A stretch of DNA of 64,000 bases from Pseudonocardia sp. HH130630-07 (GTDB lineage: Bacteria; Actinomycetota; Actinomycetes; Mycobacteriales; Pseudonocardiaceae). Positions 9,696 through 18,918 of this stretch are shown piece by piece. Made by a program: the position numbers and the translations under genes. Positions within the stretch are counted from its first letter, which is position 1. Every line of letters begins with the position of its first letter. The stretch is taken from assembly GCF_001698125.1 (NCBI RefSeq), contig NZ_CP013854.1, positions 5,828,001 through 5,892,000 on the forward strand, read 5' to 3'. The notes under the pieces are model-generated. The model saw only the letters and a program-made list of their open reading frames with translations. It was not told the DNA's origin and ran no database searches.

Positions 9696-11021
9696 ATGGC
9701 TGAAGTGGTGTCCGGGCACGACGACCGGACGACGGCACCCGCCCGGCGCTCGCCGGCGAGGATCATGCTGGCCGGGGCGTCGGGGAACTTCGTGGAGTGG
9801 TTCGACTTCACCCTCTACGGCTTCTCCGCGGTGGTGATCGCCGCGACGTTCTTCCCGCCGGGCAGCTCGGGGGCGCTGCTGGCCACGTTCGCGATCTACG
9901 GCGTCGCGTTCGTCGCCCGGCCGGCCGGGGCCGTCGTGTTCGGCCGGATCGGTGACCGCATGGGCCGGCGCACCGCGCTGAGCATGTCGGTGCTGCTGAT
10001 GGGGCTGGCGACCGCGGCCATCGGGCTCCTGCCGGGCTGGTCGAGCATCGGGGTGGCCGCACCGATCCTGCTGCTGGTGTTCCGGATGGCGCAGGGGTTC
10101 TCCGCCGGCGGGGAGTACACCGGCGCGATGACCTTCGGCCTGGAGCACGCCCCGCCACGGCGGCGCGCGCTGTGGGTGGCCGTCGTCGGCAGCTCGACGA
10201 TGCTCGGGGTCACCGGCGCGACCCTGACCATCGTCGTCTTCCAGGCCGTGGCCGGGGACGCGTTCGCCGCCGGCGGATGGCGGTGGACCTTCGTCTTCGG
10301 CGGGCTGCTGTCGCTGGTCGGGCTGCTGCTGCGGCTCGGGGTGGACGAGACGCCGGTGTTCACCGAGCTCGCCGAGAAGGGCACGCCCCGCGGCATCGGG
10401 TTCGGTGCGCTGGTGCGCGGGCACTGGCGCACGCTGCTCGTGCTGCTCTGCTACTTCGGCGTGCTCGGTGTGGTCACCCACATGTTCCTCGGCTACATGC
10501 CCACCTACCTCGGGCAGGCCGCGGGGATCGCGTCGAGCACCGCCCTGACGATCATCACCGGCCTGACCCTGTTCGCGGCGATGATCGGCCCGGTGTTCGG
10601 CGCGCTGGCCGACCGCGTCGGGCGTCGCCCACTGCTGCGGACCGGGGCCGTCATGGCCGTGGTCGTGGTGATCCCCGCCTACCTGCTGATCGGCACCCGC
10701 AACCTGGCCGCGGTCGTCGTCGCGATGCTCGCGCTGCTCCTGGTCGTCTCGCTGCTCGGCATCGGGGCGATGGCGGTACTGGAGATGCTGCCCGCGCAGG
10801 TCCGGTTCAGCGGTATGGCGCTGCCCTACAACGTGGCCTACGCCGTGTTCGCCGGGACCGCGCCGCTGGTCAGCCAGGCGCTCGTGGACGCGACCGGCAG
10901 CCTGCTCTCCCCCGCCTACTACGCCACCGCGCTGGCCCTGATCGGGCTGCCGGTGATCCTGCGGGCGATCCCGGAGACCCGCGGTGCGGACCTGCGGACG
11001 GGGGTCACGGCCCCGTCCTGA
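9696..11021 (+). CDS. MFS transporter, metabolite:H+ symporter (MHS) family
   Basis: 441 residues from an ATG placed seven bases after GGAGG; a GTG directly before it is also possible. Twelve predicted membrane segments. The MHS/sugar-porter signature [10 protein letters not shown] lies between TM2 and TM3, and the N-terminal [16 protein letters not shown] is diagnostic of MHS proton symporters such as ShiA, KgtP or ProP relatives. It probably imports an organic acid or similar metabolite. The LysR gene lies immediately upstream. A CGACATCTGTCG palindrome inside the 3' end of that gene (9580-9591) lies about 105 bp before this start. A second, frameshifted MHS gene occurs at 37473-38758. Confidence 0.9.
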   Translation: MAEVVSGHDDRTTAPARRSPARIMLAGASGNFVEWFDFTLYGFSAVVIAATFFPPGSSGALLATFAIYGVAFVARPAGAVVFGRIGDRMGRRTALSMSVLLMGLATAAIGLLPGWSSIGVAAPILLLVFRMAQGFSAGGEYTGAMTFGLEHAPPRRRALWVAVVGSSTMLGVTGATLTIVVFQAVAGDAFAAGGWRWTFVFGGLLSLVGLLLRLGVDETPVFTELAEKGTPRGIGFGALVRGHWRTLLVLLCYFGVLGVVTHMFLGYMPTYLGQAAGIASSTALTIITGLTLFAAMIGPVFGALADRVGRRPLLRTGAVMAVVVVIPAYLLIGTRNLAAVVVAMLALLLVVSLLGIGAMAVLEMLPAQVRFSGMALPYNVAYAVFAGTAPLVSQALVDATGSLLSPAYYATALALIGLPVILRAIPETRGADLRTGVTAPS

Positions 11022-12005
11022 GCCGATGCGGCGATGGCGCAGCGGCCCGAGGTGCGACGCGGACCAGGCGAACCGGGGGCCGCGGGCGCCGTCGGGTGCG
11101 ATCCCGGCGATCCGTGCGAGGTCGGCCCCGGTGAGGACGAGTTCCGCGGCGGCGACGTTCTCCGCGACCCGGCCGCTGTCACGGGAACCGGGGATGGGGA
11201 CGATGTAGTCGCGTTGTGCCAGTACCCACGCGATGGCGAGAGTGGACAGCCCCACACCCTTATCTGCGGCGAGTTCCGCGAGGGCGCGCTGCATGTCGAC
11301 ATTGGCGTCGAAGTTCTCCGGCGCCCACCATCCGGAGTTCTGCCGGATGTCGTCCGCGGCGAGGACACTGCGGGGGCGCACCGACCCGCTGAGGAAACCC
11401 CGCGCGATCGGGGAATGGGCCACGAGTCCGATTCCCAGCTCCTCCAGGGTCGGCAGCAGGTGCTCGGTCTCCCGGGCGAAGATGGAGTACTCGGCCTGCA
11501 GGACGGAGACGGGGTGGACGGCGTGGGCCCGGCGGACGCCGTCGGCGTCGGTGTTCGACAGCCCGAGATGGCGGACCTTGCCGGCGTCGACGAGTTCCTT
11601 CACCGCCCCGGCGACCTCCTCGACCGGCACCTCCGGATCGGGCTGGTGCTGCTAGAGGACGTCGATGACGTCGACGCCGAGGTTGCGCAGGCTCGCGTCG
11701 ACGACCTCACGGATGTGCTCGGGCCGGGAGTCGAGGCCGAAGTCGGGCTGCCGGAAGCCGAACTTGGTGGCGATGGTGACCTCGTCGCGCACCGGGGCCA
11801 GCGCGGCGCCGAGCAGCCTCTCCCCGGCACCCCAGCCGTAGAGCTCCGCGGTGTCGAAATGCGTCACGCCCAGGTCGTGCGCATGGCGGATCGCGGCGAC
11901 GGAGTCAGAGTCGTTCGACGGGCCGAACGACATCACCGTGCCCATCGCGCCGTATCCGATGGCCGAAAGACTCAGACCCTGACGGCCGAGGTGTCACTTC
12001 TCCAC
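11022..12005 (-). pseudogene. Aldo/keto reductase pseudogene with two nonsense codons
   Basis: Reading from GTG at 12005 (RBS-like GAGAGGA upstream) gives V-E-K, then TGA at 11996-11994, then HLGRQGLSLSAIGYGAMG. The intact family form has Arg at this point, consistent with CGA to TGA. The frame continues through DTAELYG and ATKFG (catalytic Asp, Tyr and Lys) to VIDVL, where TAG at 11654-11652 replaces an expected Tyr codon. After that, QHQPDP (catalytic His) and the rest of the TIM barrel follow in the same frame. No stop occurs near the expected C-terminus; the frame runs on antisense to the MHS gene. The lower boundary given here is approximate. Two independent nonsense changes argue for real decay rather than a read error. 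Confidence 0.85.
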
Positions 12006-12430
12006 AGGGGCGTCCTCTCTCGATGGTCCGGACGACCTCCGCCCATTCCGGCAGAGCCCGCCACCGCGAGAAAGCTACTCGACCCGGATCCGCACGATCC
12101 CGTAGGCCGATCGGGACCCGGAACGCGGACGTCGCGATCATCCCCGGGCCTTCCGTGCAGGAGTGCCGCGGCCGGCCGTGCACCGATCGCCACCCCTCGA
12201 AGCGATCGGTGCGCGGTTACCGGACGGGTCCGGCGCCGGGGGCCGCACCCGCCCCCTCGGTGAACCTCCGGTCGCTCCCCACCACCGGCCGATCCACCAC
12301 CGAGATCATCACCGGGGCCTGTCATCATCGCGTCATCACGTGGTCCTCCCGGCGACGACCGACCCGGCCGGAGGTGTCGCAAAGCGTAGGTATGATCCGT
12401 CCGGACCCGGATCGGGAGGTGCTGCGCGGC
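12006..12430. other. 425-bp intergenic region upstream of the SARP-NACHT gene
   Basis: No credible gene on either strand. It holds a perfect inverted repeat (12180-12212). A TATGAT hexamer at 12391-12396 could be the -10 element of the downstream gene, although no clear -35 precedes it. GGGAGGT at 12414-12420 is the ribosome-binding site for the GTG at 12431. Confidence 0.5.
12180..12212. repeat. Perfect 11-bp inverted repeat, possible operator
   Basis: GCACCGATCGC at 12180-12190 and GCGATCGGTGC at 12202-12212, separated by 11 bases. The 22-bp centre-to-centre spacing places both arms on one DNA face, as expected for a dimeric regulator. A hairpin is also possible, but there is no poly-T tract. 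It lies 219 bp upstream of the SARP-NACHT start. Confidence 0.5.
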
Positions 12431-15196
12431 GTGGACTTCCGGGTACTCGGGGCGCTGGAGGTCCGGCGCGACGACGAGCGGATCGCCCTCCCGAGCCCCC
12501 GGCACCAGCGCGTGCTGGCCGCGCTCCTGATGGCGCCGCGCACGGTCGTCCCGCTGCCCCGGCTGGTCGACGCCGTCTGGGCGGAGGACCCGCCGGCCAC
12601 CGCCGTCAAGCAGGTGCAGAACTGCGTCTCCTCGCTGCGGGGGCGCCTCGGCGACACGGCGGGCGAGGTCATCGTCACCGACGGGCCGGGGTACCGGATC
12701 GACGTCGCCGACGACCAGATCGACGCGCACCGCTTCCGCCGCGGGGTCGAGGCCGCCGCCCGGCTCGCCGCCGCGGGGTCGCCGGCCGACGCCGTCGCCG
12801 AGTGCCGGACGGCGCTGGCGCTCTGGCGTGGGCCCGCCCTCGACGGGCTCGGCTCACCGGCACTGTCCGGCCGGGCGGCGCGCTGGGACGAGGACCGGCT
12901 CCTCGCCATCGAGCAGTGCACCGACTGGCGGTTCGCCCTCGGGGAGCACCGGGCCGCGCTCGCCGAGATCGCCGAGGTCGCCGCGGAGCACCCGCTGCGC
13001 GAGCGGACCCACGGCCAGCTGATGACCGCGTTCGCCGGCGACGGGCGGCAGGCGGAGGCGATCGCGACCTTCCAGCAGCTCCGGCACCGGCTCGCCGACG
13101 AACTCGGGCTCGACCCCGGACCGGCGATCGTGGCGCTGCACCAGCGCATCCTGACCGGTGCGGACGGGACCGGCCCGGCCGTGGACCCGGCGCAGGAACC
13201 CGGGCCGGCACCGGGACCGACCCCGGAACCGGAACCGCAACCGGCCGGACTCGACCGGGCGGCGCGGGAACTCACCGACGCGATCACCCGCCAGTGGCGC
13301 GCCGAGACGGAGACGCGCTCGCTGCGCCAGCCCAGGCCGGTGCACCTCACCTGGTCGAGCACCCACCGGCCGGTCGCCGCGGTGGCCACGGCCGACCCCG
13401 CGTTCCAGGGGGACCTGAGCACGCTGAGCACCCGGTTCCGCGAACTCCCGGCGCGACAGCTCGTGGTGCTGGGCGAGGCCGGAGCAGGCAAGTCCGTCAT
13501 CGCCATCCTGCTGACCCTGGAGCTGCTCGACGGCCGGCGCGACGACGACCCGGTCCCGGTGCTGCTCCCGGTCGCGTCCTGGAACCCGGCCGTCGAGCAC
13601 CTGGACGCCTGGTTCGCACGCCGGCTGCGCGAGGACCACCCGGGCCTGTCCAACGCCGCCCGGTACGGGCCGGACGCGGCGACCGCCCTCGTCCTGCAGC
13701 GGCGCGTCATGCCGGTGCTCGACGGGCTGGACGAGATCGCACCCGAGCTGCACGCCGCCGCGATCGACGCGCTCGACCGGACGCTCACCAGCGATCGCCC
13801 GGTCGTGGTCACCTGCCGCGCCGACGCCTACGAACGGGCCGTCCACACCTCCGGCGCCCTGCTGTCCAGCGCCGCCGTGATCGAGGTGGACCCGGTCGGG
13901 CCCGATGCCGCCGTCGCCTTCCTCACCGGGCGCGAACGGCTGGGCGCGCACCGGTGGCACCCCGTCGTCGAGCACCTGACGGGTAACCCGGACGGCCCGC
14001 TCGCCAAGGCCCTGCGCACCCCGCTGATGGTCTACCTGGCGCGGACGACCTACTCCCACCCGAGCGCCGACCCCGCCGGGCTCCTCGATGCCGCCGAGTC
14101 CGACGACCGCGGGGCGATCGAGGAGCACCTGCTCGACGCCTACCTGCCGACCGTCTACACCCGGCGGCCCGAGCCACCGGCCCGGCGGAGCACCGCCCCG
14201 GCCGACCCGCGGCACGACCCCGGGCGGGCGGAGGCCTGGCTGACCTTCCTCGCCAGGACCCTGCACGCCCGGCGCACCCGGGATCTCCTGTGGTGGCAGC
14301 TCGACCGCGCCGTCCCCCGGATCCCGTACGCCGTGCTGCTCGGTGTCCTGCCCGCCCTGCTGTTCGCCGTCGCGGGCTGGGTGGCCGGCGGTCCGCGCGT
14401 CGGGCTCGTCTACGGCCTCTCCTTCGCCGTCGGCGGCAGCGTCGCCCACGCCTGCGGGCGTCGCCCGGGACCGGTCGCCGTCGAGCTGCGGTTCCGGGCG
14501 ACCGCCGCCCGTTTCGTCAGGAGGTTCCTCGTCGGGGCCGGGATCGGCACGACGCTGGGCGTGGCGTGGACCCTGCACGCCACGGCGATCGCCGCGATCG
14601 CGCTCGTGTTCGGCCTCAGCACCGGGACCTACGCGTGGCTGGACCGTCCGGTCGACGTGGAACGGGTGTCCGATCCGCGGACCGTGCTGCGCAGCGACCG
14701 GCTGGCGGGTCTCTCGTTCACCGTCACGCTGGCGGTGTCACTGGGCCTGTTCTACGGGCTGGCCTACGTCTACACCTCGGAGGACCAGTACTTCCTGGTG
14801 CTCGGCGGGCTGTTCGACCTCGGCATCGCCGCCGCCGGGGGCCTGGCCGGGGCGGTGTTCGGCCAGTTCCTGCTCGGGGTCTGGGGGGCGGTCGGGTACG
14901 GGATCGCCTGCGCCGTCGTGGGCGGCCAGGTGTTCGCGCTCGACCACGCCCCGCACGTCCCGGTCCTCGTCGGCGTCCTGTTCGGGCTGGGTGTCGGGAT
15001 GGCGGTGTTCGTGTCCAGGGCGTGGGGATCGTTCGTCGTCAGCCGGCTGTGGCTCGGCCTGCGCGGCCACACCCCCGTGCGGCTGATGGGTTTCCTCGAC
15101 GACGCGCACAGCCGCGGTGTGCTGCGCCAGGCCGGTGCGTCCTACCAGTTCCGGCACGCCCGGCTGCAGGACAGACTCGCCGCGCGACGCCCGTGA
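12431..15196 (+). CDS. SARP/BTAD regulator fused to a NACHT NTPase and a C-terminal membrane region
   Basis: 921 residues. The order is: an OmpR-type winged helix (about 1-85, LEVRRDDERIALPSPRHQRVLAALL), a bacterial transcriptional activation domain (about 95-245, ending ELGLDPGPAIVALHQRIL), a Pro/Glu-rich linker, and a NACHT NTPase. The NTPase has Walker A GEAGAGKS at 348-355 and Walker B VLDGLDE at 429-435. Next come several hydrophobic segments (about 630-880) and a tail (FLDDAHSRGVLRQAGASYQFRHA) seen in actinobacterial NACHT proteins. GTG 12431 follows GGGAGGT. An in-frame ATG at 12392 lies inside a -10-like TATGAT and is less likely. NACHT proteins are STAND switches used in signalling and phage defence. 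A DNA-binding head on a membrane-anchored NACHT is unusual. The next gene overlaps it by GTGA. Confidence 0.85.
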   Translation: MDFRVLGALEVRRDDERIALPSPRHQRVLAALLMAPRTVVPLPRLVDAVWAEDPPATAVKQVQNCVSSLRGRLGDTAGEVIVTDGPGYRIDVADDQIDAHRFRRGVEAAARLAAAGSPADAVAECRTALALWRGPALDGLGSPALSGRAARWDEDRLLAIEQCTDWRFALGEHRAALAEIAEVAAEHPLRERTHGQLMTAFAGDGRQAEAIATFQQLRHRLADELGLDPGPAIVALHQRILTGADGTGPAVDPAQEPGPAPGPTPEPEPQPAGLDRAARELTDAITRQWRAETETRSLRQPRPVHLTWSSTHRPVAAVATADPAFQGDLSTLSTRFRELPARQLVVLGEAGAGKSVIAILLTLELLDGRRDDDPVPVLLPVASWNPAVEHLDAWFARRLREDHPGLSNAARYGPDAATALVLQRRVMPVLDGLDEIAPELHAAAIDALDRTLTSDRPVVVTCRADAYERAVHTSGALLSSAAVIEVDPVGPDAAVAFLTGRERLGAHRWHPVVEHLTGNPDGPLAKALRTPLMVYLARTTYSHPSADPAGLLDAAESDDRGAIEEHLLDAYLPTVYTRRPEPPARRSTAPADPRHDPGRAEAWLTFLARTLHARRTRDLLWWQLDRAVPRIPYAVLLGVLPALLFAVAGWVAGGPRVGLVYGLSFAVGGSVAHACGRRPGPVAVELRFRATAARFVRRFLVGAGIGTTLGVAWTLHATAIAAIALVFGLSTGTYAWLDRPVDVERVSDPRTVLRSDRLAGLSFTVTLAVSLGLFYGLAYVYTSEDQYFLVLGGLFDLGIAAAGGLAGAVFGQFLLGVWGAVGYGIACAVVGGQVFALDHAPHVPVLVGVLFGLGVGMAVFVSRAWGSFVVSRLWLGLRGHTPVRLMGFLDDAHSRGVLRQAGASYQFRHARLQDRLAARRP

Positions 15197-15585
15197 GCCC
15201 GCTGGACCCGGGCGGCCACGGCCCGTCCCCCCGACCCGAGATCGTCTGCATCTGTGGATCCACCCGGTTCGCCGACGAGCTGAGCGCGGCGAACCGTGAA
15301 CTGACGGTCGCCGGAGCGATCGTCGTCGCGCCGTGCGTCGTCCCGCCCGCCGGGGGCCACCCGGCGGACGGCTCGATCACCGGCGAGCAGAAGGCCGCGC
15401 TGGGCGCCCTCCACCTGCGCAAGATCGATCTCGCCGACCGGGTCCTGGTCGTCAACCCGGGTGGGTACGTCGGTGAGTCCACGAGCCGGGAGATCGCCTA
15501 CGCCCACGCCACCGGCACACCGGTCTCGTTCACCGATCCCGTCCGAGGCGATCCGTCCGGAGGCCGCGCGAGACGGGCACGGTGA
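15193..15585 (+). CDS. Small Rossmann-like protein resembling nucleoside 2-deoxyribosyltransferases
   Basis: 130 residues. The start GTG overlaps the stop of the SARP-NACHT gene (GTGA), so translation is probably coupled. The core is IVCICGSTRFADE at the N-terminus, then HLRKIDLADRVLVVNPGGYVGESTSREIAYAHATGTPV. This pattern is shared by short phage and bacterial proteins of the nucleoside-deoxyribosyltransferase-like superfamily: a glycine-rich first loop and an ESTxxEIxYA helix whose Glu is usually catalytic or ligand-binding. Such proteins act on nucleosides or nucleotides. Its coupling to a NACHT ATPase suggests an effector or nucleotide-processing partner; this is inference. Confidence 0.68.
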   Translation: MSPLDPGGHGPSPRPEIVCICGSTRFADELSAANRELTVAGAIVVAPCVVPPAGGHPADGSITGEQKAALGALHLRKIDLADRVLVVNPGGYVGESTSREIAYAHATGTPVSFTDPVRGDPSGGRARRAR

Positions 15586-15666
15586 CGACGGACCCGCCGG
15601 ACCGGTGAGCGCCACCGGCACCGGGAGCTGCTGGAACACCGGACGTCCCTCGGGGAACCGGAGCGG

Positions 15667-16893
15667 TCAGCGCGTGTCCCGCACGACCCGGCCGTCCTGC
15701 ACGACCAGCACGACCGCGTCCCGGTCGGCGAACAGCTCCGGGGTCGCGAGCGGGTCGCCGCGGAACGCCACGAGATCGGCCCGCTTGCCCGGCTCGACGG
15801 TGCCGACCTCGTCGCCGATCCCGAGGATGTCGGCGTTCGTCCGGGTGGCCGAGACCAGCGCGTCCATCGGCGTCTCGACGGCCGAGCGGAGCACCAGCTC
15901 GCGGCCGCGGTCGTCCTGCTCCGGGCCGATCAGGTCGGAACCGGACCCGATGCGGACCCCGGCCTCCCGGGACGCGTGGATCGCGTCGATCTGCCCCTGC
16001 AGTGCGACGCCCACCCGGTCGCCGATGTCGGCCGCCAGCCCGGTCGCGGCGGCGTCGTCGAGCAACGCGTGGACGACGGCCAGCGTCGGCACGTGCGCGA
16101 CGTCGTGCGCCGCCATCAGGGCCGCGGTCTCCTCGTCGATCTGGGAGCCGTGCTCGACGCACCGGGCCCCGGCGGCGACGGCGTTGCGGATGCCGATGTT
16201 GTTGTGCGCGTGCACCGTGACGTAGGTGCCCCGCGCGGTCGCCTCGGCCACCGCTGCGGCGATCTCGGCGACGTCGAACTGGGTGTCGGTGAGCTTGTCG
16301 TGCCGGGACACGACTCCGCCGGTGACGCACAGCTTGAGGAACTGCGCCCCGCGGCGGAACGCCTCCCGGGCGCCGTGGCGCAGGCCGTCGGGACCGTCGC
16401 AGAGCAGCGAGAGCGCGCGCAGCCCGGGTACCTCGTGGCCGGCCCAGTCGGTCGCGGGCTCCCACTCCTGACCGAGGTGACCGTGGCCGCCGGTCTGGCA
16501 GAGCAACGGGCCGCACTGGATGATGCGCGGCCCGGGGATCTTGCCGGACGCGACGACGCCGGCGAGCCCCCCGTCCACCCCGCCGGTGTCCCGGACCGTC
16601 GTGAACCCCGCGTCGAGGGTCCGCCGGCAGTTCGCGAACATGTCCGCGGCCAGCTCGGCGACCGAGATCCGACGCGACACGCTCGCCTCGATCGGGCTGG
16701 ACAGGCCGAGGTGGACGTGGGCGTCGATGAGACCGGGGACGATCGTCAACCCGCCCGAGCAGTCGAGCACCTCGGCACCCTGGGGCGGCCGGCCGCCCAC
16801 CGCGACGATGCGGCCGTCCTCGACGTGGACGGCCGTGCCGGGCCGCGGATCGCGCCCCGTGCCGTCGACGACGGTCGCTCCGGTCAACCACAT
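15667..16893 (-). CDS. Metal-dependent amidohydrolase family protein
   Basis: 408 residues from an ATG preceded by GGAGGA. The TIM-barrel amidohydrolase hallmarks are in order: PGLIDAHVHLGL (HxH metal ligands), FLKLCVTGG (candidate carboxylated lysine), VHAHNN and EHGSQID (histidines), and GSGSDLIG (final aspartate). The C-terminal strand GKRADLVAFRGDP is typical of imidazolonepropionase/prolidase-like amidohydrolases. It is probably cytoplasmic, hydrolysing a cyclic amide or dipeptide. A CGACAGGTGTCG palindrome lies 105 bp upstream of the start. A related enzyme is encoded at 44784-45866. Confidence 0.88.
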   Translation of the reverse strand: MWLTGATVVDGTGRDPRPGTAVHVEDGRIVAVGGRPPQGAEVLDCSGGLTIVPGLIDAHVHLGLSSPIEASVSRRISVAELAADMFANCRRTLDAGFTTVRDTGGVDGGLAGVVASGKIPGPRIIQCGPLLCQTGGHGHLGQEWEPATDWAGHEVPGLRALSLLCDGPDGLRHGAREAFRRGAQFLKLCVTGGVVSRHDKLTDTQFDVAEIAAAVAEATARGTYVTVHAHNNIGIRNAVAAGARCVEHGSQIDEETAALMAAHDVAHVPTLAVVHALLDDAAATGLAADIGDRVGVALQGQIDAIHASREAGVRIGSGSDLIGPEQDDRGRELVLRSAVETPMDALVSATRTNADILGIGDEVGTVEPGKRADLVAFRGDPLATPELFADRDAVVLVVQDGRVVRDTR

Positions 16894-16997
16894 GTGGTCC
16901 TCCTCGGTCCGGGTACGACGGTGCACCGGGGCCCACGATGCTCGACCACGGCGGGCCCGGGCCAGGGGCAGCTGTGCGGAGATCCGCCGCACGCACG

Positions 16998-17009
16998 CGA
17001 CAGGTGTCG
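16998..17009. promoter_or_regulatory. CGACAGGTGTCG palindrome upstream of amidohydrolase
   Basis: Perfect copy of the dispersed motif, followed by ATAC. It is 105 bp upstream of the amidohydrolase ATG and just beyond the stop of the DUF418 gene. Confidence 0.45.
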
Positions 17010-17024
17010 ATACACCGCCACCGG

Positions 17025-18281
17025 TCAGGCGGCGGCCGCGGGACGGGGCGACCCTCCGGCGGTGAGCCGGCGCAGCAGGGTCTCGGCCGGGCCGGGCGCG
17101 TCCCGCCGTTCGAGGACGACCGCGTAGCCGACGGTGAGCAGCCAGACCGCGACGGCGAACGCGGCCATCCCGGCGCTGCCGAGGTGGGCGCCCCACCCGA
17201 GTCCCCAGGCCGCGAGCAGCGGGGCGCAGAGCACCGACTGGGCGAGGTAGCAGGTCATCGACCGCTTCCCGACCGCCACCACCGACGCCCCGACCGGCCC
17301 CAGCTCCCGGCCCGCGAGCCGGCCGCCGACCAGCCCGAACACCGCCACGTACCCGAGCCCGCAGGCGAGCCCGGTCAGCAGCTGCGGGACGGCGAACAAC
17401 GAGGCCACCGGCGCCAGGCCATCGAGCACCCCCAGGTGGGTCAGCACGTACGGCAGCGCACCGAGCCAGCCGATCGCGATCCCGCCGACCGCGGTGGTCC
17501 ACAGCAGCCGGCGGTGCTCCCACGGCCGCTCCAGGACGCGGCGCCGGGCGGCCCAGATCCCCAGCAGGATCGACACCGGCACGACCATCCCGGCCAGGCC
17601 CTGGATCCCCAGCGACTGGATCGGCCACATCGTCATCCGCGCGGCGGCGGCACCGAGGACGCCGTCGGTGGAGACGGTCGCGTTCGCGAGCGCGAAGACC
17701 TGGGCCCCGAGGTCGCTCGCGGTCTGCTCACCGGCCAGCACGGCGAGCGCCTCGAGCGAGGTGAGCAGCGTCAGGGCCGCCAGCAGCCCGGTCCCGATGC
17801 CCGCCCACACCAGCAGGGTGCGGTCGGACCGGCGCAGGAACAGCCAGACGAGCAGCAGCCCGGTCAGGCCGTAGGCACCCAGGACGTCACCGCCCCACAG
17901 CAGCAGCGCGTGTACCGCGCCGAAGGCCAGCAGCCAGAGGTTGCGCCGCTGCACCTCACGCCGGGCGGACGGCTCGTCGAGCCCGCGGGACTGGCGGCTG
18001 CGGTGGATCAGCACGAGCCCGTAGCCGAACAGGAACGCGAACATCGGGTAGACCCGCAGGTCCACCGTGGTGATCAGCAGGGCCTGGACGACCCGGTCCG
18101 CGACCGAGCCGTCGACCGGGTGCGCGCCGGCCGGGGAGGTCGGACGGCCGTAGAGGTAGAAGGTCGTGTTGGCCAGCACGATCAGCAGCAGCATGATGCC
18201 GCGGGCCAGGTCGGGGCCGGGGATCCGCCCGGTGCCACCGGCCGGTCCGGGTGCCGGTGGGCTCTTCTCGTGCAGTGTCAT
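17025..18281 (-). CDS. DUF418 domain-containing integral membrane protein
   Basis: 418 residues. The N-terminus GPDLARGIMLLLIVLANTTFYLYG and the FAFLFGYGLVLI segment are typical of the DUF418/YeiB group. About nine to ten hydrophobic helices follow, and the conserved C-terminal half contains GKRSMTCYLAQSV. The function of the family is not established; a transport role is usually suggested. The gene begins 13 bp after the TetR gene on the same strand, so the two form an operon that is likely autoregulated. Confidence 0.88.
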   Translation of the reverse strand: MTLHEKSPPAPGPAGGTGRIPGPDLARGIMLLLIVLANTTFYLYGRPTSPAGAHPVDGSVADRVVQALLITTVDLRVYPMFAFLFGYGLVLIHRSRQSRGLDEPSARREVQRRNLWLLAFGAVHALLLWGGDVLGAYGLTGLLLVWLFLRRSDRTLLVWAGIGTGLLAALTLLTSLEALAVLAGEQTASDLGAQVFALANATVSTDGVLGAAAARMTMWPIQSLGIQGLAGMVVPVSILLGIWAARRRVLERPWEHRRLLWTTAVGGIAIGWLGALPYVLTHLGVLDGLAPVASLFAVPQLLTGLACGLGYVAVFGLVGGRLAGRELGPVGASVVAVGKRSMTCYLAQSVLCAPLLAAWGLGWGAHLGSAGMAAFAVAVWLLTVGYAVVLERRDAPGPAETLLRRLTAGGSPRPAAAA

Positions 18282-18294
18282 GGTCTCCCTCTCC

Positions 18295-18918
18295 TCAGCG
18301 CGAGATGGCGCGTTCGAACGTCCGCGCCAGCTCGGCGCCGTGTGCCTCGACGTCGTGGTCGGGATGGGTGTCGGCGTAGGCGATCATCGAGTCGATCGCG
18401 GCCTGGACCGTCACGGCCATCACCCGCGGGTCGAACGAGCAGAGCTCGCCGGACTCCTGGCCGCCGCGGAAGGTCTCCTCCAGCCGCTGGTAATAGGGCT
18501 CGTTGAAGGCGTCGCCGTAGCGCAGCCGGCCGTCGGCGTCACGCAGGTGGGACAGGATCTCGGTCAGCGCGACCATCTCCGCCCGGTGCGCGTTCGCGTA
18601 CGTGGCGATCGAGCGGAACCGGGCGCCCAGCCGGCCCACCACGGTCGTCTCCCGGTCCAGGTGCGGGACGACGAACTCGGTGATCCGCTCGTAGATCTGC
18701 GCGACGATCTGGTCGAACAACTCGTCCTTGCCGTCGAAGTGGTACGAGATCACGCCCTTGCTGCTGATCCCGGCCCGTTCGGCGATGCGGGCCAGCGAGG
18801 CCCGCGCGTAGCCGACCTCCGCGACGACGTCCACGGCGCTCTCGACGATCTGCGCACGCCGGACGTCCTCGATCACGGACCGTCGCTTCTGACCGTCCGT
18901 ACTGTTTCTAGCTCGCAT
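18295..18918 (-). CDS. TetR family transcriptional regulator
   Basis: 207 residues. The N-terminal TetR helix-turn-helix spans about residues 22-66 (RRAQIVESAVDVVAEVGYARASLARIAERAGISSKGVISYHF). The ligand domain has a conserved AMVALTEILSHL helix. The ATG at 18918 has no Shine-Dalgarno sequence, but TAATGT lies six bases before it, as in leaderless actinobacterial promoters. A 14-bp inverted repeat flanks the start codon and probably mediates autorepression together with the downstream DUF418 gene. A GTG at 18876 is a less supported alternative start that would leave both repeat arms untranslated. Confidence 0.88.
   Translation of the reverse strand: MRARNSTDGQKRRSVIEDVRRAQIVESAVDVVAEVGYARASLARIAERAGISSKGVISYHFDGKDELFDQIVAQIYERITEFVVPHLDRETTVVGRLGARFRSIATYANAHRAEMVALTEILSHLRDADGRLRYGDAFNEPYYQRLEETFRGGQESGELCSFDPRVMAVTVQAAIDSMIAYADTHPDHDVEAHGAELARTFERAISR

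Noticed and set aside
8103-11630. A 1175-codon open frame on the minus strand
   Set aside because: Only its first about 200 codons are the C-terminal part of the broken aldo/keto reductase. The rest runs antisense to the MHS transporter and LysR genes, with low-complexity Arg/Gly-rich translation typical of high-GC shadows.
12392-12394. ATG as start of the SARP-NACHT protein
   Set aside because: It lies in a TATGAT -10-like hexamer and has no ribosome-binding site. GTG 12431 has GGGAGGT upstream and starts directly at the usual FRVLG strand.
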